Positions 1 to 9,047 of a stretch of 64,000 nucleotides of DNA are shown here, piece by piece. Both the position numbers and the translations under genes were made by a program. Location of the stretch: positions 62,001-126,000 of the forward strand of contig CAMYVB010000003.1 of NCBI GenBank assembly GCA_947302175.1, read 5' to 3'. The notes beneath the pieces are model-generated. The model was not told the DNA's origin and searched no databases. It saw only the letters and a list, made by a program, of their open reading frames with translations. The first letter of the stretch is position 1. Each line of letters begins with the position of its first letter. The DNA is from an uncultured Bacteroidales bacterium. Its GTDB lineage: Bacteria > Bacteroidota > Bacteroidia > Bacteroidales > UBA932.

Positions 1-385
1 GATCAACATCGTGTGTTTCTGGAACAGTAACAGTAACATTGCCTGTTGTATCTGAAATAGCCAACACGTCAGAACATGGCAAATACAAAAAAACGTTAAT
101 CTGTTCCCCTCTACAATAAGTCAATGTTGGGATAGAATCGTTCAAACTGGCACGATTCAACAATACCATGCCTCTTTCCGTACGGATGATATTCGCAGAA
201 AACAGTAAATCATCAATGGCATTTTCATAGGCTATTGAAGCTTCTTTATTACTAGACTCGCCAAACACATACCTGCCATCCAGCTTAATCTCTTGTATCT
301 TTTGTTTAACGGATACGCTTTGATCCTGTGGAATGCTCGATATCGTATGTGTGCAAACCAATAATGTAAAAACAAGAATATGCAT
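1..385 (-). CDS. Partial secreted protein of unknown function (last gene seen in kinase operon)
   Basis: Open frame reading leftward from ATG at 385 and running off the window edge; 128 codons are visible without a stop. The N-terminus (MHILVFTLLVCTHTISS) looks like a signal peptide, so the product is probably periplasmic or exported. The start lies 14 bp downstream of the stop of the preceding operon gene, so it is very likely cotranscribed with the kinase/FHA genes. No recognisable domain in the visible part. It is the third secreted protein of unknown family in this operon, next to another one of similar style (400-1437). Confidence 0.6.
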   Translation of the reverse strand, partial: MHILVFTLLVCTHTISSIPQDQSVSVKQKIQEIKLDGRYVFGESSNKEASIAYENAIDDLLFSANIIRTERGMVLLNRASLNDSIPTLTYCRGEQINVFLYLPCSDVLAISDTTGNVTVTVPETHDVD

Positions 386-399
386 GTATTTAAATAATC

Positions 400-1437
400 T
401 TATCGTTGTCTTAGAAGATTTGTCGTCGGAATAAATAAACTTGCTTTTCCAACCATACTGAATGATTCGGCACCTAAATCAAAAGTGTCACATTGTATTC
501 TCACAATGTGCTCATATCCTTGTTTCACATTGTGACAGAATATGGTACCAGATAAAACACCATCCTTATATTCACGGATTCCCCAGAATACCTGACAACC
601 ATTAGCAATACAAAACTGTAAAAACTGCTCTAAAGGGACTTGGATAATTGTCTTTTCACCATATTCATGCCGCATAATAGACAGATTAATAGTTGCCTTA
701 TAACCTACTCCGACAACTATCATGTTCGAGATTGTGGCAATGGGTTGAATTGGGTTAACGATAAAATCCAGTTCGTTATTATTGCTCGAAATGTATGCAT
801 TTCTATTGATTGAATTAAGAATGTACCTCTCTCCAGGCAAGACAAACAGATTATCACCTATTTCATTAAGATCTTCATAACTAAAGCGGGGGGGCATTCT
901 GCCCCCTTTCACATCATACAATAACAATTCATTAATAAAGGAATTCTCAATTTCAGTTCTAGTTCCACTATTGTAAAGCTGATAATCTACAGGGCACATT
1001 ATCGAAAGATTATTGCCTTTATTGGAAATAGAAATCACGAGGAACGAATCATCCTGAAATGAAGTCTTAACCTCTATATCATCATCTGTAACGCTCTCCA
1101 AATACTCCCATTCTCCCTCAAGCACTGAAATATTCTCAAATCGTGGATCGTCGATTCTCAATAAATGAGAAGCATATGCCTCTTCAATCATATCGGCAAC
1201 GGGAGAATCAATAATGTCCCGGACACCCTTAGGGAGTACCACCCTCCTAATAGATTTGATTTCCTGCTGTTCGATGCGGATCACATACTTTTTGCTGGAG
1301 ATTTCAATCATGTGCTCACCATCAGACAAATTTGTCTGAATACTGATTTCGTAACGCAAAACAGGAGGTAAACCCTGCGCAAATGCCCACCCAGAACAGC
1401 AAATTAACAACAACAATATGAAAACGGATCTGGACAT
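400..1437 (-). CDS. Secreted protein of unknown function in kinase/FHA operon
   Basis: 345 aa. A clear signal peptide (MSRSVFILLLLICCSGWAFAQ) predicts export. The rest is soluble-looking, beta-rich in feel and matches no family I recognise. It starts 7 bp after the stop of the MORN-tailed kinase gene and ends 14 bp before the next secreted protein, so it belongs to the same leftward operon. By position it could be an extracytoplasmic partner or ligand of the membrane kinases, but that is inference only. AT-rich composition like the rest of the operon. Confidence 0.75.
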   Translation of the reverse strand: MSRSVFILLLLICCSGWAFAQGLPPVLRYEISIQTNLSDGEHMIEISSKKYVIRIEQQEIKSIRRVVLPKGVRDIIDSPVADMIEEAYASHLLRIDDPRFENISVLEGEWEYLESVTDDDIEVKTSFQDDSFLVISISNKGNNLSIMCPVDYQLYNSGTRTEIENSFINELLLYDVKGGRMPPRFSYEDLNEIGDNLFVLPGERYILNSINRNAYISSNNNELDFIVNPIQPIATISNMIVVGVGYKATINLSIMRHEYGEKTIIQVPLEQFLQFCIANGCQVFWGIREYKDGVLSGTIFCHNVKQGYEHIVRIQCDTFDLGAESFSMVGKASLFIPTTNLLRQR

Positions 1438-1444
1438 TTATTAT

Positions 1445-2812
1445 TTATGGCATAATGGTTTTAATTAAGTTATCGGAACCATCAAAAAGCTTCCCAATGA
1501 CGAGTTCCCCGTTATCATAAGTTCCCTCAAGCCTATAGCCAGCCTCAGCCTGAGTCCCATAGAATGAGTGCCGCCTATGAATTGTCAAGACACCTTTGCC
1601 ATCAGGCTTCCCATTTATTATTCCACCATACCATTTACCATAAGCTAATTGCAAAACTCCATTTCCTTGTATAGTCGACGCTGGATCTTGATGATTATTG
1701 GCAGCTCCATCATTGACATTAAGGGTGCTGGATTGTATACTACTTGAACCATTGTCATCGTCAACAGTATCTTCTTCTATTATCTGCGATTGTTCCTGTT
1801 GAAGAGAATCTAGTATAACAGTTGTATTAGTTGGCGAATCTGTAACAATAGTAGGGGTATGCCAATAGTGACGGATGACAATAAAGACTACAGCCACAGA
1901 AATAATTGATACTAATGTTATTAGCGCAAGTTTTGAAAAACTCAATACTCGGCGAATACCCTTCTTCTCCCAAGGAGGACTTGTTGCGTACCCTTTGATA
2001 ATAGAGTCCGAAAAATCCGCAATTTGACCCGCAGTAGGCCTGTCCCAAGTTTCATACTGCAAACAAAATAAAACTAATTCACGCAGATTACGAGAATATT
2101 TGTTGGGCAAATCGGGTATTTCAGCTCCTTTTATTTGTAAGATTCCACCTTGACCGGCGAACAACAGTTCGCCTGTCATTAATTCAAATAGAGTAATGCC
2201 AAAAGCCCAGATATCAGTTGCCTTAACGGCATTAGGATTCTTAGAAAACAACTCTGGCGCCATATATGGTATCGTTCCCGACACCTCAGAATCATTCTCC
2301 TCATCTGTTTCTTTCTTCTGGCGGGTAGAGTTGCGGCGCATGGTGTTACGTAATTTCTTGCTTACGCCAAAATCGGATATAAGATATTCGTCACTATCTG
2401 TCACGAGAATATTATCGGGTTTAATATCCCGATGCAAGATATCTTTGCCATGCAAATACTCTAAACCTTTTGATACACAATTGATAAGATTCCATAGTTC
2501 CCTCTCTTCCATTTGTCCAGACAGCGACTCGACGGAACCTTTGCAGAGGGGCATCACCAGATATGGCCGATTATCATAGATGTCATAGTGTTCCGGTTTA
2601 AGAAGATTTGGATGATGCAGATTATGGACAGTTTTGAATTCTTGTCTAAAAACCTGTAAGCCTGATTCATCCATGGCGATATAAATCTTGATGGCAACAT
2701 ATAAGTCAGTCACCTCGTCCCTTGCACGCCATACCTCGCCAAAAGAGCCTCGGCCAATTGTTTCAATTAGCAGATATCGATTATGAAATAATGTATTAGG
2801 TTGTAAAGCCAT
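1445..2812 (-). CDS. Membrane Ser/Thr protein kinase with C-terminal MORN-like tail
   Basis: 455 aa Hanks-type kinase. Glycine loop GRGSFGEVW (about 20-28), ATP lysine in AIKIYI (42), catalytic HRDIKPDN (127-134), DFG (147-149) and APE-type MAPEL are all present, so it should be active. The activation segment carries RRNSTR (159-164), shared with the neighbouring kinase. After the kinase domain a basic stretch leads to one transmembrane helix at about residues 288-310, then a low-complexity Asp/Ser/Thr linker and a MORN-like segment (YGKWYGGIINGKPDGKG and following) near 392-440. Predicted topology is cytoplasmic kinase with extracytoplasmic tail. It follows the sister kinase by 13 bp and is probably a duplicate of it, as the first 160 residues align without gaps. 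Confidence 0.93.
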   Translation of the reverse strand: MALQPNTLFHNRYLLIETIGRGSFGEVWRARDEVTDLYVAIKIYIAMDESGLQVFRQEFKTVHNLHHPNLLKPEHYDIYDNRPYLVMPLCKGSVESLSGQMEERELWNLINCVSKGLEYLHGKDILHRDIKPDNILVTDSDEYLISDFGVSKKLRNTMRRNSTRQKKETDEENDSEVSGTIPYMAPELFSKNPNAVKATDIWAFGITLFELMTGELLFAGQGGILQIKGAEIPDLPNKYSRNLRELVLFCLQYETWDRPTAGQIADFSDSIIKGYATSPPWEKKGIRRVLSFSKLALITLVSIISVAVVFIVIRHYWHTPTIVTDSPTNTTVILDSLQQEQSQIIEEDTVDDDNGSSSIQSSTLNVNDGAANNHQDPASTIQGNGVLQLAYGKWYGGIINGKPDGKGVLTIHRRHSFYGTQAEAGYRLEGTYDNGELVIGKLFDGSDNLIKTIMP

Positions 2813-2825
2813 TCTTTCTCAATGT

Positions 2826-4541
2826 TTATTTAATAGTAGCAATTGGTTCAAGAGTCCTTACTGGCCGGATGGAGTAGCCGCACTGCCGCCACCCAGCATA
2901 GTAATCTAATTGCTTCGATTTATCATCAAAGTCAATACTATTAGCGCATCCGGCATAACTAATAGTTGACGCCCAATAATGGCCAACACATGATAAGTGT
3001 CCTCCTTCACCAGCGGCAGGCAGAAAGATACTATTACTATTAACCTTACTTGTAACTATATACCCCTGAACATCTCCTCTCATAACCCACACCCACGAAC
3101 ACCTCTTCCTTAATTCATTCCATTCTACATATGTTGGGATTCGCCATTGATTACCCCATTTAACGGTCGCCACATCATCAATAGCATCTAACTTGGACTT
3201 ATTATCTACTCTTCCATAGTAACTATCAGCGTTATACTTGGTTAAGAGATACTCGCCCAGCCTCGTTTTCTTGTTGGTATCAAACCATTTATAGTTTTCA
3301 CTTGTATAAGTATCTTTCGTATCAGTTTCACCCCAAGCATAATAATCTCCATACCCTTCAGGACTATTGGCCCCCACATTACAAGTGGCCCAGAGAACAG
3401 ATAAGCCGAGGTCAACATAATGGTGCTCCTCAGCGAAACTAGTTAATTCGTCCCTGCGGCTTACTACAGTAGAATCAAGTGATGTGACTCCTTGCTTCAC
3501 AGCGTTCTCTTCCCCCTGAAGAGACATGGTGTCGGTTGGGAGAGCCGCATCTTCGATAATTGTAGTATCTAAAGTTGCAATTTCCTTTTGACCCCACTGC
3601 CGCCATCGGTACGTGTCATATACTTTTACAGCTGCTATCCACACTAAGCAAACAATGGCACTCGTGAGCAGTGTAACTCTAAAAGCTTTAGCTCTCCAAA
3701 GTCTCTTAATCCATGAATCCTTCGGACTTGGATCCGTCCGACGAGGTTCTTCTAATCCCTTATAACCAGCCAATTGAGAGGCCATTGGTCTGTCCCAAGG
3801 ATTCTTTTGGAGGCAGTCATGCACCAATTTCCTAAGGCCATAACTATATTTATCCGGGAGTTCAGGAATATCCGCCCCGTTCTTTAGCATTATGCCGCCC
3901 TGACCCATAAACGGAAGTTCCCCAACAAGCATCTCGTATATCGTAACACCGAGCGCCCAGATATCTGTAGCCTTAACTGCTTCAGGCTTCGCCTCAAAGA
4001 GTTCAGGCCCCATATAGGATAAAGCGCCGGAAACGTCTTCCTGTTGCGCCCGGGTCGAGTTCCTCCTCAAAGACGCCCGTAACCTCTTGCTTAATCCGAA
4101 ATCCGTCAAGACATACCGTCCACGGGAATCCCTAAGAATATTGTCCGGCTTAATGTCCCTATGAATAATATCCTGCTCATGGAGATATGCCAACCCGGAG
4201 GAAATGTCGGCAATGAACTTCCAAATATCATTTTCCGATAGTTCGCCAATAAGAGATTCACTCGAAACAGGGCAATAATGCATTACCAGGTATGGCTGAT
4301 TTTTCCATACGGCAAAATGCATCGGCTTCAAGATATTGGGATGTTCAATATCATATACCGAACGATACTCGTTCCTAAAATCGGCAAGACCACGGCTATC
4401 CAGAGCTATATATATCTTAAGTGCAACATCAATGCCCGTGATATTGTCGTAGGCCAGCCATACCTCGCCAAAAGAGCCCCGGCCGAGAAGCTCCTTTAAT
4501 ACATACCTTTCATTGAATATGTCTTGAGGATGGAATTCCAT
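2826..4541 (-). CDS. Membrane Ser/Thr protein kinase with C-terminal FISUMP domain
   Basis: 571 aa from ATG at 4541. An upstream in-frame ATG at 4577 would overlap the phosphatase gene by 32 bp; the 4541 start lies 4 bp past that gene's stop and makes the N-terminus (MEFHPQDIFNERY) align with the sister kinase (MALQPNTLFHNRY). Kinase motifs are intact: GRGSFGEVW (20-28), Lys42, HRDIKPDN (127-134), DFG (147-149). RRNSTR at 159-164 lies in the activation loop. One transmembrane helix at about 286-306. Residues from about 373 to the end form a FISUMP/Fib_succ_major domain (VDLGLSVLWATCNVGA, YYAWGE, WRIPTYVEW, YWAST, SIRPV), predicted outside the cytoplasm. FISUMP domains are usual in surface proteins, so a kinase-FISUMP architecture suggests sensing of an envelope cue. 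Confidence 0.93.
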   Translation of the reverse strand: MEFHPQDIFNERYVLKELLGRGSFGEVWLAYDNITGIDVALKIYIALDSRGLADFRNEYRSVYDIEHPNILKPMHFAVWKNQPYLVMHYCPVSSESLIGELSENDIWKFIADISSGLAYLHEQDIIHRDIKPDNILRDSRGRYVLTDFGLSKRLRASLRRNSTRAQQEDVSGALSYMGPELFEAKPEAVKATDIWALGVTIYEMLVGELPFMGQGGIMLKNGADIPELPDKYSYGLRKLVHDCLQKNPWDRPMASQLAGYKGLEEPRRTDPSPKDSWIKRLWRAKAFRVTLLTSAIVCLVWIAAVKVYDTYRWRQWGQKEIATLDTTIIEDAALPTDTMSLQGEENAVKQGVTSLDSTVVSRRDELTSFAEEHHYVDLGLSVLWATCNVGANSPEGYGDYYAWGETDTKDTYTSENYKWFDTNKKTRLGEYLLTKYNADSYYGRVDNKSKLDAIDDVATVKWGNQWRIPTYVEWNELRKRCSWVWVMRGDVQGYIVTSKVNSNSIFLPAAGEGGHLSCVGHYWASTISYAGCANSIDFDDKSKQLDYYAGWRQCGYSIRPVRTLEPIATIK

Positions 4542-4545
4542 ATAA

Positions 4546-5823
4546 CTACTTACTTCCTGTGGTATCAGGGGAATCAACAGGTGTTAATTTATTCAGTTCT
4601 ACTATTTCTTGAGTCTTATCAGACGTATTCGCATCTTCCGATATGAAAGGCTGGTCAGTACCAGTATTCGGTTTCTTTTGTTCGTCATGTCGTACCGGTC
4701 TCTCTTCTTTTATCTGCGGCGGAATAGACAAAGAATTAATAATACTGTCTCGTTTCGTAATTTCGTTAGATAGACTATCTATAGTCACTTTATTATCCGG
4801 CTGATTCAGTATTCCTTTTGCGACTCCGCCTCGATAACTTAAGATGACACAAACGACAAATAAGATTACAACAAGAATACAAGACCACAATAATGTCTGT
4901 AAAGAAACCGCTTTTGATTTAGGCGCATCCTCTGATGAAATGGACGAAGTATCGCCAGTCATGATTTGGCAAAGAATAACCGTCACATTATCATACCAAT
5001 CCGCTTTCTCGGCTGCATCAAACAATGCCTGGCGGCATTGAATCAAAGATTCCTGATGGCTTCTGATAATATCCTCAAGGTTATCGCCAGGATAATATTC
5101 GCCATTCTTGTCTTTTGTCTTCCTATCCCGCAAAACGCCAGATAAACCATCGCTGCAAAGCAATAATATATCACCTTCTACAACTGAAAACTCTCTGGTT
5201 TCCGGCTCGGCACCTTTAGAAGGATCACCTAAACTTCGAGTTATGATATTGCCTTGCGGATGATCAAAAGTGTCAACATACTCAAGTTTATGAGCCTTTA
5301 CCAACTCCTGAACGTAAGAATGGTCTTCAGACAAAGGTCTTAGACCGTTTTCACTGTTAAATAAGTACGCCCGACTGTCCCCGCACCAGCTAATTGTCAA
5401 TCCGTTATCAGCAAGCCAAGCGAGGATAATTGTTGACCCCATCCCTTCTTTATCCGGATCTTCTTTGGCCGCCTTTTTAATCGCCTTATCCGCTTCTTTA
5501 ATGACAGATTCTAAATAACGCTTCCTTCCCTTGGGAGAGGATGCTATTTCACCAGAAATATTATCAGGGGCAAAACAGGATTTGACAGTATCAATCGCAA
5601 TGGCAGAGGCGACCTCTCCTGCATTCATCCCCCCCATACCATCCGCGACAGCCATCAAGCAACCGTATTTGCCTAAAGAAATGGTGACATCAGATTGAAT
5701 ACTGATAGGATTCCTATCCGCCAGATTAGGACTAACAAACATATTGTCTTCATTTCCTTCCAGCGGAGCCTTGGGATCATATTTCCCAGCTGGTTCAGAC
5801 CAAGCGGCTAAACGAATTTTCAT
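4546..5823 (-). CDS. Membrane PP2C-type Ser/Thr protein phosphatase
   Basis: 425 aa from ATG at 5823, chosen over an upstream ATG at 5892 because it begins 1 bp after the preceding gene's stop and places the PP2C fold at the N-terminus (MKIRLAAWSEP). Metal-site motifs are visible: NED near 24-26, DGMGG (61-65), GDSRAYLF, SLGD, SDGLSG and DNVTV. This is the usual PppA/Stp1-type domain of about 240 residues that dephosphorylates pSer/pThr and opposes Hanks kinases. A single transmembrane helix at about 305-330 is followed by a Lys/Glu/Asp/Thr-rich tail of about 95 residues that would be extracytoplasmic. The gene sits directly between the kinase and protease genes, so the three kinases of the operon are its likely counterparts. 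Confidence 0.94.
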   Translation of the reverse strand: MKIRLAAWSEPAGKYDPKAPLEGNEDNMFVSPNLADRNPISIQSDVTISLGKYGCLMAVADGMGGMNAGEVASAIAIDTVKSCFAPDNISGEIASSPKGRKRYLESVIKEADKAIKKAAKEDPDKEGMGSTIILAWLADNGLTISWCGDSRAYLFNSENGLRPLSEDHSYVQELVKAHKLEYVDTFDHPQGNIITRSLGDPSKGAEPETREFSVVEGDILLLCSDGLSGVLRDRKTKDKNGEYYPGDNLEDIIRSHQESLIQCRQALFDAAEKADWYDNVTVILCQIMTGDTSSISSEDAPKSKAVSLQTLLWSCILVVILFVVCVILSYRGGVAKGILNQPDNKVTIDSLSNEITKRDSIINSLSIPPQIKEERPVRHDEQKKPNTGTDQPFISEDANTSDKTQEIVELNKLTPVDSPDTTGSK

Positions 5824-5824
5824 G

Positions 5825-6703
5825 CTATTTCTGTTTTTTCCCTTTCTTGATTTTTTTGCCGTTCTGTTCTGTCTCTCCATTTGGGCTTTCATCGTTAATA
5901 CTAATCGGAGTTAACTCACCCTGCGCGATGACGGCTTCCTCTTGAACATCCTTTACAAAAGGCGTATAAAGCAACCACTTATTATCATCTTCTGCCTTGG
6001 ACAGAATCCCAGTTAAGAAAAAAGAAATCTGACCGATATCTGTCTGTATGGGTGTAATATATATTCCTCCCCAGATTTTTTTTTCGGTTTGGGGAGCATC
6101 AATGGTTTGCTTGACAGAATCGTGTTGAACAAGCATCTCTCTTTTGAAAATCATATAGGACTCTGAATGTAAAGAGTCCGGGATATCAATCTTATTGTCT
6201 GATATAATCCAAACAAGCCATCCAGCCTTACTTCCAGGGATAGTATCTATACTAAAGCCGTGATTGTCATGCGAACATGGGAAACTCACTCTGTGAAATG
6301 GTGTATTGTGATATGATTCAACTATATCATTTAAAATATTACAATCATGGACCGTTGTATCACGAATAACTCTTAATTGTCCCTTGTGGGAGATTGGTCT
6401 ATATGCATTTCTATAACGGTCAAAATTGCCATCATAAAGCCAAGGGACCAGGGCGTTGTCTGCAATGACAAAGCCATCCTTTACTCTAATTCCAATAGAG
6501 TAACTCTTGCCAAAATCATCCTGACCATTTCTTCCATATTTCTGAAGTGTGGTTGTGTCCTGAAGTTGATAACTATGAGTATATAATATCAATCCAGAAC
6601 GAATCGCATCCTCTATGAGTTGCTGGTTTGAAGACCTAAACATCTGTCCCGCTAATTGAAGCGGTATTAGAATAATAAATAATAGCGAGAATTTCTTCAT
6701 CAT
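5825..6703 (-). CDS. Secreted protein of unknown function between protease and phosphatase genes
   Basis: 292 aa with a signal peptide (MMKKFSLLFIILIPLQLAGQ). No family recognised. The C-terminus is very lysine-rich (KKIKKGKKQK). The gene is 9 bp downstream of the FHA-protease gene and 1 bp upstream of the PP2C gene, so expression is probably coupled to both. If exported it may be a substrate, inhibitor or ligand of the periplasmic trypsin-like domain encoded next to it; this is inference from position only. Confidence 0.75.
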   Translation of the reverse strand: MMKKFSLLFIILIPLQLAGQMFRSSNQQLIEDAIRSGLILYTHSYQLQDTTTLQKYGRNGQDDFGKSYSIGIRVKDGFVIADNALVPWLYDGNFDRYRNAYRPISHKGQLRVIRDTTVHDCNILNDIVESYHNTPFHRVSFPCSHDNHGFSIDTIPGSKAGWLVWIISDNKIDIPDSLHSESYMIFKREMLVQHDSVKQTIDAPQTEKKIWGGIYITPIQTDIGQISFFLTGILSKAEDDNKWLLYTPFVKDVQEEAVIAQGELTPISINDESPNGETEQNGKKIKKGKKQK

Positions 6704-6712
6704 ATTGTACTA

Positions 6713-8290
6713 TTAAATGTTACAGATTGGCACCGCCCAATTATGCTGTTGAGTTCTAATATCGCCGCGTGATACAATACCTACCACGACAAGTTTGTTG
6801 TTTTCTATCGCAAAGATGGGTCCTCCAGAATTCCCATGGTCTGTACCGCTAGAATGTAAAATACAGCCGTTGTTCGCGAGCCCACCTCTAGAAACTTTTA
6901 CTTCACTAGCGATAGGTTGAATCTGTTCAGGACCATCATTTACACCCAGATTAACAGGAAATCCCAATGTGACAAGTGATTGTTGAATAACCAGATTTCT
7001 ACTCAACTGTGGCGAGGACTGAATACTGCCTGTTTTGCTTGTACGAACATATGCCCAATCCGTAGCCCACATTTTCTCATCCATACCCTCCATTGCAGGA
7101 TATGTAAACCGCCAATTAATCGACATACCGTTGTCGGAATTGCCAATCCTTACCACTTTATCTAGATGCCTATCAATCGTGAACTGCTCACTTGTAAATG
7201 ACATCCTATTGCGCGATAACGAAGAAACTGCCTGTAAATGAGCAACTATCTTAGCCCCAGGTCTGTTCATGGCAGCCATAATATAGCGATTCGGTTCGTT
7301 ATCTTCAGCGGGATTTACATATAACCACCCCTCTACACAATGACGAGCCGTAACAAAACGTCCGTCATTTAATAAGAAGCCAGTACCACTCCAACCAAAG
7401 TTGGGGATTATTTTTTCATTCCCATCTTCTACATAACAGACTTTTTCCGTATATAAGAAATAGACATCTTTCTCAATGTTCTGAGTTTGAATTAATGCCG
7501 ATACTCCTTGTGCCGCAATATTTCGTCTAATTGCCTCTTCTTCTGCTTGACGAATCCGTTCTTCCCACTCACGCTCCTTACGAGACAATTCATCTCTCAT
7601 CCGATTAATTTCAGTTTGTGAATTCGAAAGAGTAGTCACGAAGTTGGTGCTATCTGCTAGTCTCTTTTGCGCCATCTCGGCAATGGTATTTTCCATCCGT
7701 ATGTTTTCAGCCCTATAATGTATCAAGTCACCGCCCTGCTTTATAATTTCATATGTTCCAACGCCCAACCCTAATAAAAGAACGCAAGAAAGAAGAGATA
7801 TGGCTTGTTTATAAGGGCGTAAAGCCTGTTTCCCAAATAACTCCAACCGTCTTGTAAGCGGAATGCTCCCGACCTTCCCTTTTTCTCCTTCCGGGACGAT
7901 AAAGCCCAATTTTGGCCCATTAGTGGATAATTGAATCTCATCCCCATTTTGAAGGAACCATTCGGTTGCAATCTTATGCCCATTCAAATATGTTGAGTTC
8001 GTTTGGGATAGCTGCACCAATTTCCAATTATCTCCATCTTTTACAATTGCAGCATGGCGGCGGCTGACGGTAGAGAACGACTCGTCAAAACGGACTTGAC
8101 ATTTCGGATCGCGTCCTAACTCAATTTCATCGACAATAATCTCTTGCGCCTCGCCTCTTTTATGGTATTTTGATGAAACTTTGTGTTCAAGAATATAATA
8201 ATCCTTTCCGCCATTTCCGAAAAGGGACTTCATGCCTGCTCCGATAGAACCAGACATCGTTCTTTTGTAAGGTTGAGTTGCTTGTGCCAT
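6713..8290 (-). CDS. FHA domain-transmembrane-coiled coil-trypsin-like protease
   Basis: 525 aa with four parts. Residues about 50-130 form an FHA domain (GRDP at 59-62, SRRHA at 76-80, NSTYLNG at 98-104), which binds phosphothreonine. A transmembrane helix lies at about 161-183. A charged coiled coil runs from about 195 to 262. Residues about 295-525 form an S1 serine protease with His317 (TARHCV), Asp411 (ATDWAYV) and Ser488 (GNSGGP), so the triad is complete. Topology should put FHA in the cytoplasm and the protease in the periplasm, letting phospho-signals inside gate proteolysis outside. It lies between the MotA-like gene and a secreted protein gene. Trypsin-FHA combinations exist in HtrA-like and type VII accessory proteins, but this layout in a stator-like operon is not one I know. 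Confidence 0.92.
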   Translation of the reverse strand: MAQATQPYKRTMSGSIGAGMKSLFGNGGKDYYILEHKVSSKYHKRGEAQEIIVDEIELGRDPKCQVRFDESFSTVSRRHAAIVKDGDNWKLVQLSQTNSTYLNGHKIATEWFLQNGDEIQLSTNGPKLGFIVPEGEKGKVGSIPLTRRLELFGKQALRPYKQAISLLSCVLLLGLGVGTYEIIKQGGDLIHYRAENIRMENTIAEMAQKRLADSTNFVTTLSNSQTEINRMRDELSRKEREWEERIRQAEEEAIRRNIAAQGVSALIQTQNIEKDVYFLYTEKVCYVEDGNEKIIPNFGWSGTGFLLNDGRFVTARHCVEGWLYVNPAEDNEPNRYIMAAMNRPGAKIVAHLQAVSSLSRNRMSFTSEQFTIDRHLDKVVRIGNSDNGMSINWRFTYPAMEGMDEKMWATDWAYVRTSKTGSIQSSPQLSRNLVIQQSLVTLGFPVNLGVNDGPEQIQPIASEVKVSRGGLANNGCILHSSGTDHGNSGGPIFAIENNKLVVVGIVSRGDIRTQQHNWAVPICNI

Positions 8291-8303
8291 TATACTTTCC
8301 TTT

Positions 8304-9044
8304 TTATTTATAGAGACGATTTATGAGATTTTCTATCACGTAGGATTTCATTTTTGCGAACAATACATCTTGCCGTTTATGAACATAATGAATCCCGAAC
8401 ATCAAAAAAATACTAAGCACCAATGCCACAAGGGTGGTATCAAAAGCGACCCCCAACATACTCGTGACCTTATTCAAACCCTCTGGGGTACTTGCTTCGT
8501 TTGCAAAACCGAGAGAAGCAGCAATGCCCAAAACTGTGCCAATAAAACCTACGGATGGAATGGCCCAGGCAACATAATTAATAAAAGACTGCTCACTCTC
8601 CATCTCAGCATCATATATACCCGTTTGAGATTCAACAACTCCAAGAGCCTCCGAAGATGATTTGCTTAAACGATATTTTGTGCAAGCCTTTATTATCAAA
8701 TCGGTAATTAGAAACTTTTGATGCTTCTCAAATTTTTGCATATTAAGCTTTATTTGATTGACATCATCAGAGTTCAGCACCCAATTCTCTTTCTCAGGAA
8801 GTGGATGCGTCGCAAAGCCGTCTTCTTCATAGGTAATTCTATTATTCACTGCGGCAAGTTCCAAAATGCCAAAAATGAATAAGAAATATGTGACGCCTTG
8901 AATCAAACCTTCAGGCATTGTCCCGCCTAGCATCACTAAGAGCCTTGATGGATTATCAGAATCTGTCAGGAAGCATAAGAAGAGCATCCATACAGTTGCT
9001 ACCAAAAAGCTAATAAAGATTCTGTATACACGCTTATTTAACAT
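8304..9044 (-). CDS. MotA/TolQ/ExbB-like proton channel subunit
   Basis: 246 aa with four membrane segments: about 6-26, 46-66, 150-172 and 190-215. The last two carry the MotA/TolQ/ExbB signature (AIPSVGFIGTVLGIAASLG, then GVAFDTTLVALVLSI), the region that lines the ion path in the pentameric channel. A cytoplasmic loop of about 80 residues separates the two pairs. The gene is 3 bp downstream of a MotB/ExbD-like gene, the usual partner. Its neighbours are signalling proteins, not tonB, tol-pal or flagellar genes, so it probably drives a dedicated envelope machine. ZorA of Zorya is also MotA-like but has a long cytoplasmic tail that is absent here. Confidence 0.88.
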   Translation of the reverse strand: MLNKRVYRIFISFLVATVWMLFLCFLTDSDNPSRLLVMLGGTMPEGLIQGVTYFLFIFGILELAAVNNRITYEEDGFATHPLPEKENWVLNSDDVNQIKLNMQKFEKHQKFLITDLIIKACTKYRLSKSSSEALGVVESQTGIYDAEMESEQSFINYVAWAIPSVGFIGTVLGIAASLGFANEASTPEGLNKVTSMLGVAFDTTLVALVLSIFLMFGIHYVHKRQDVLFAKMKSYVIENLINRLYK

Positions 9045-9047
9045 ATG

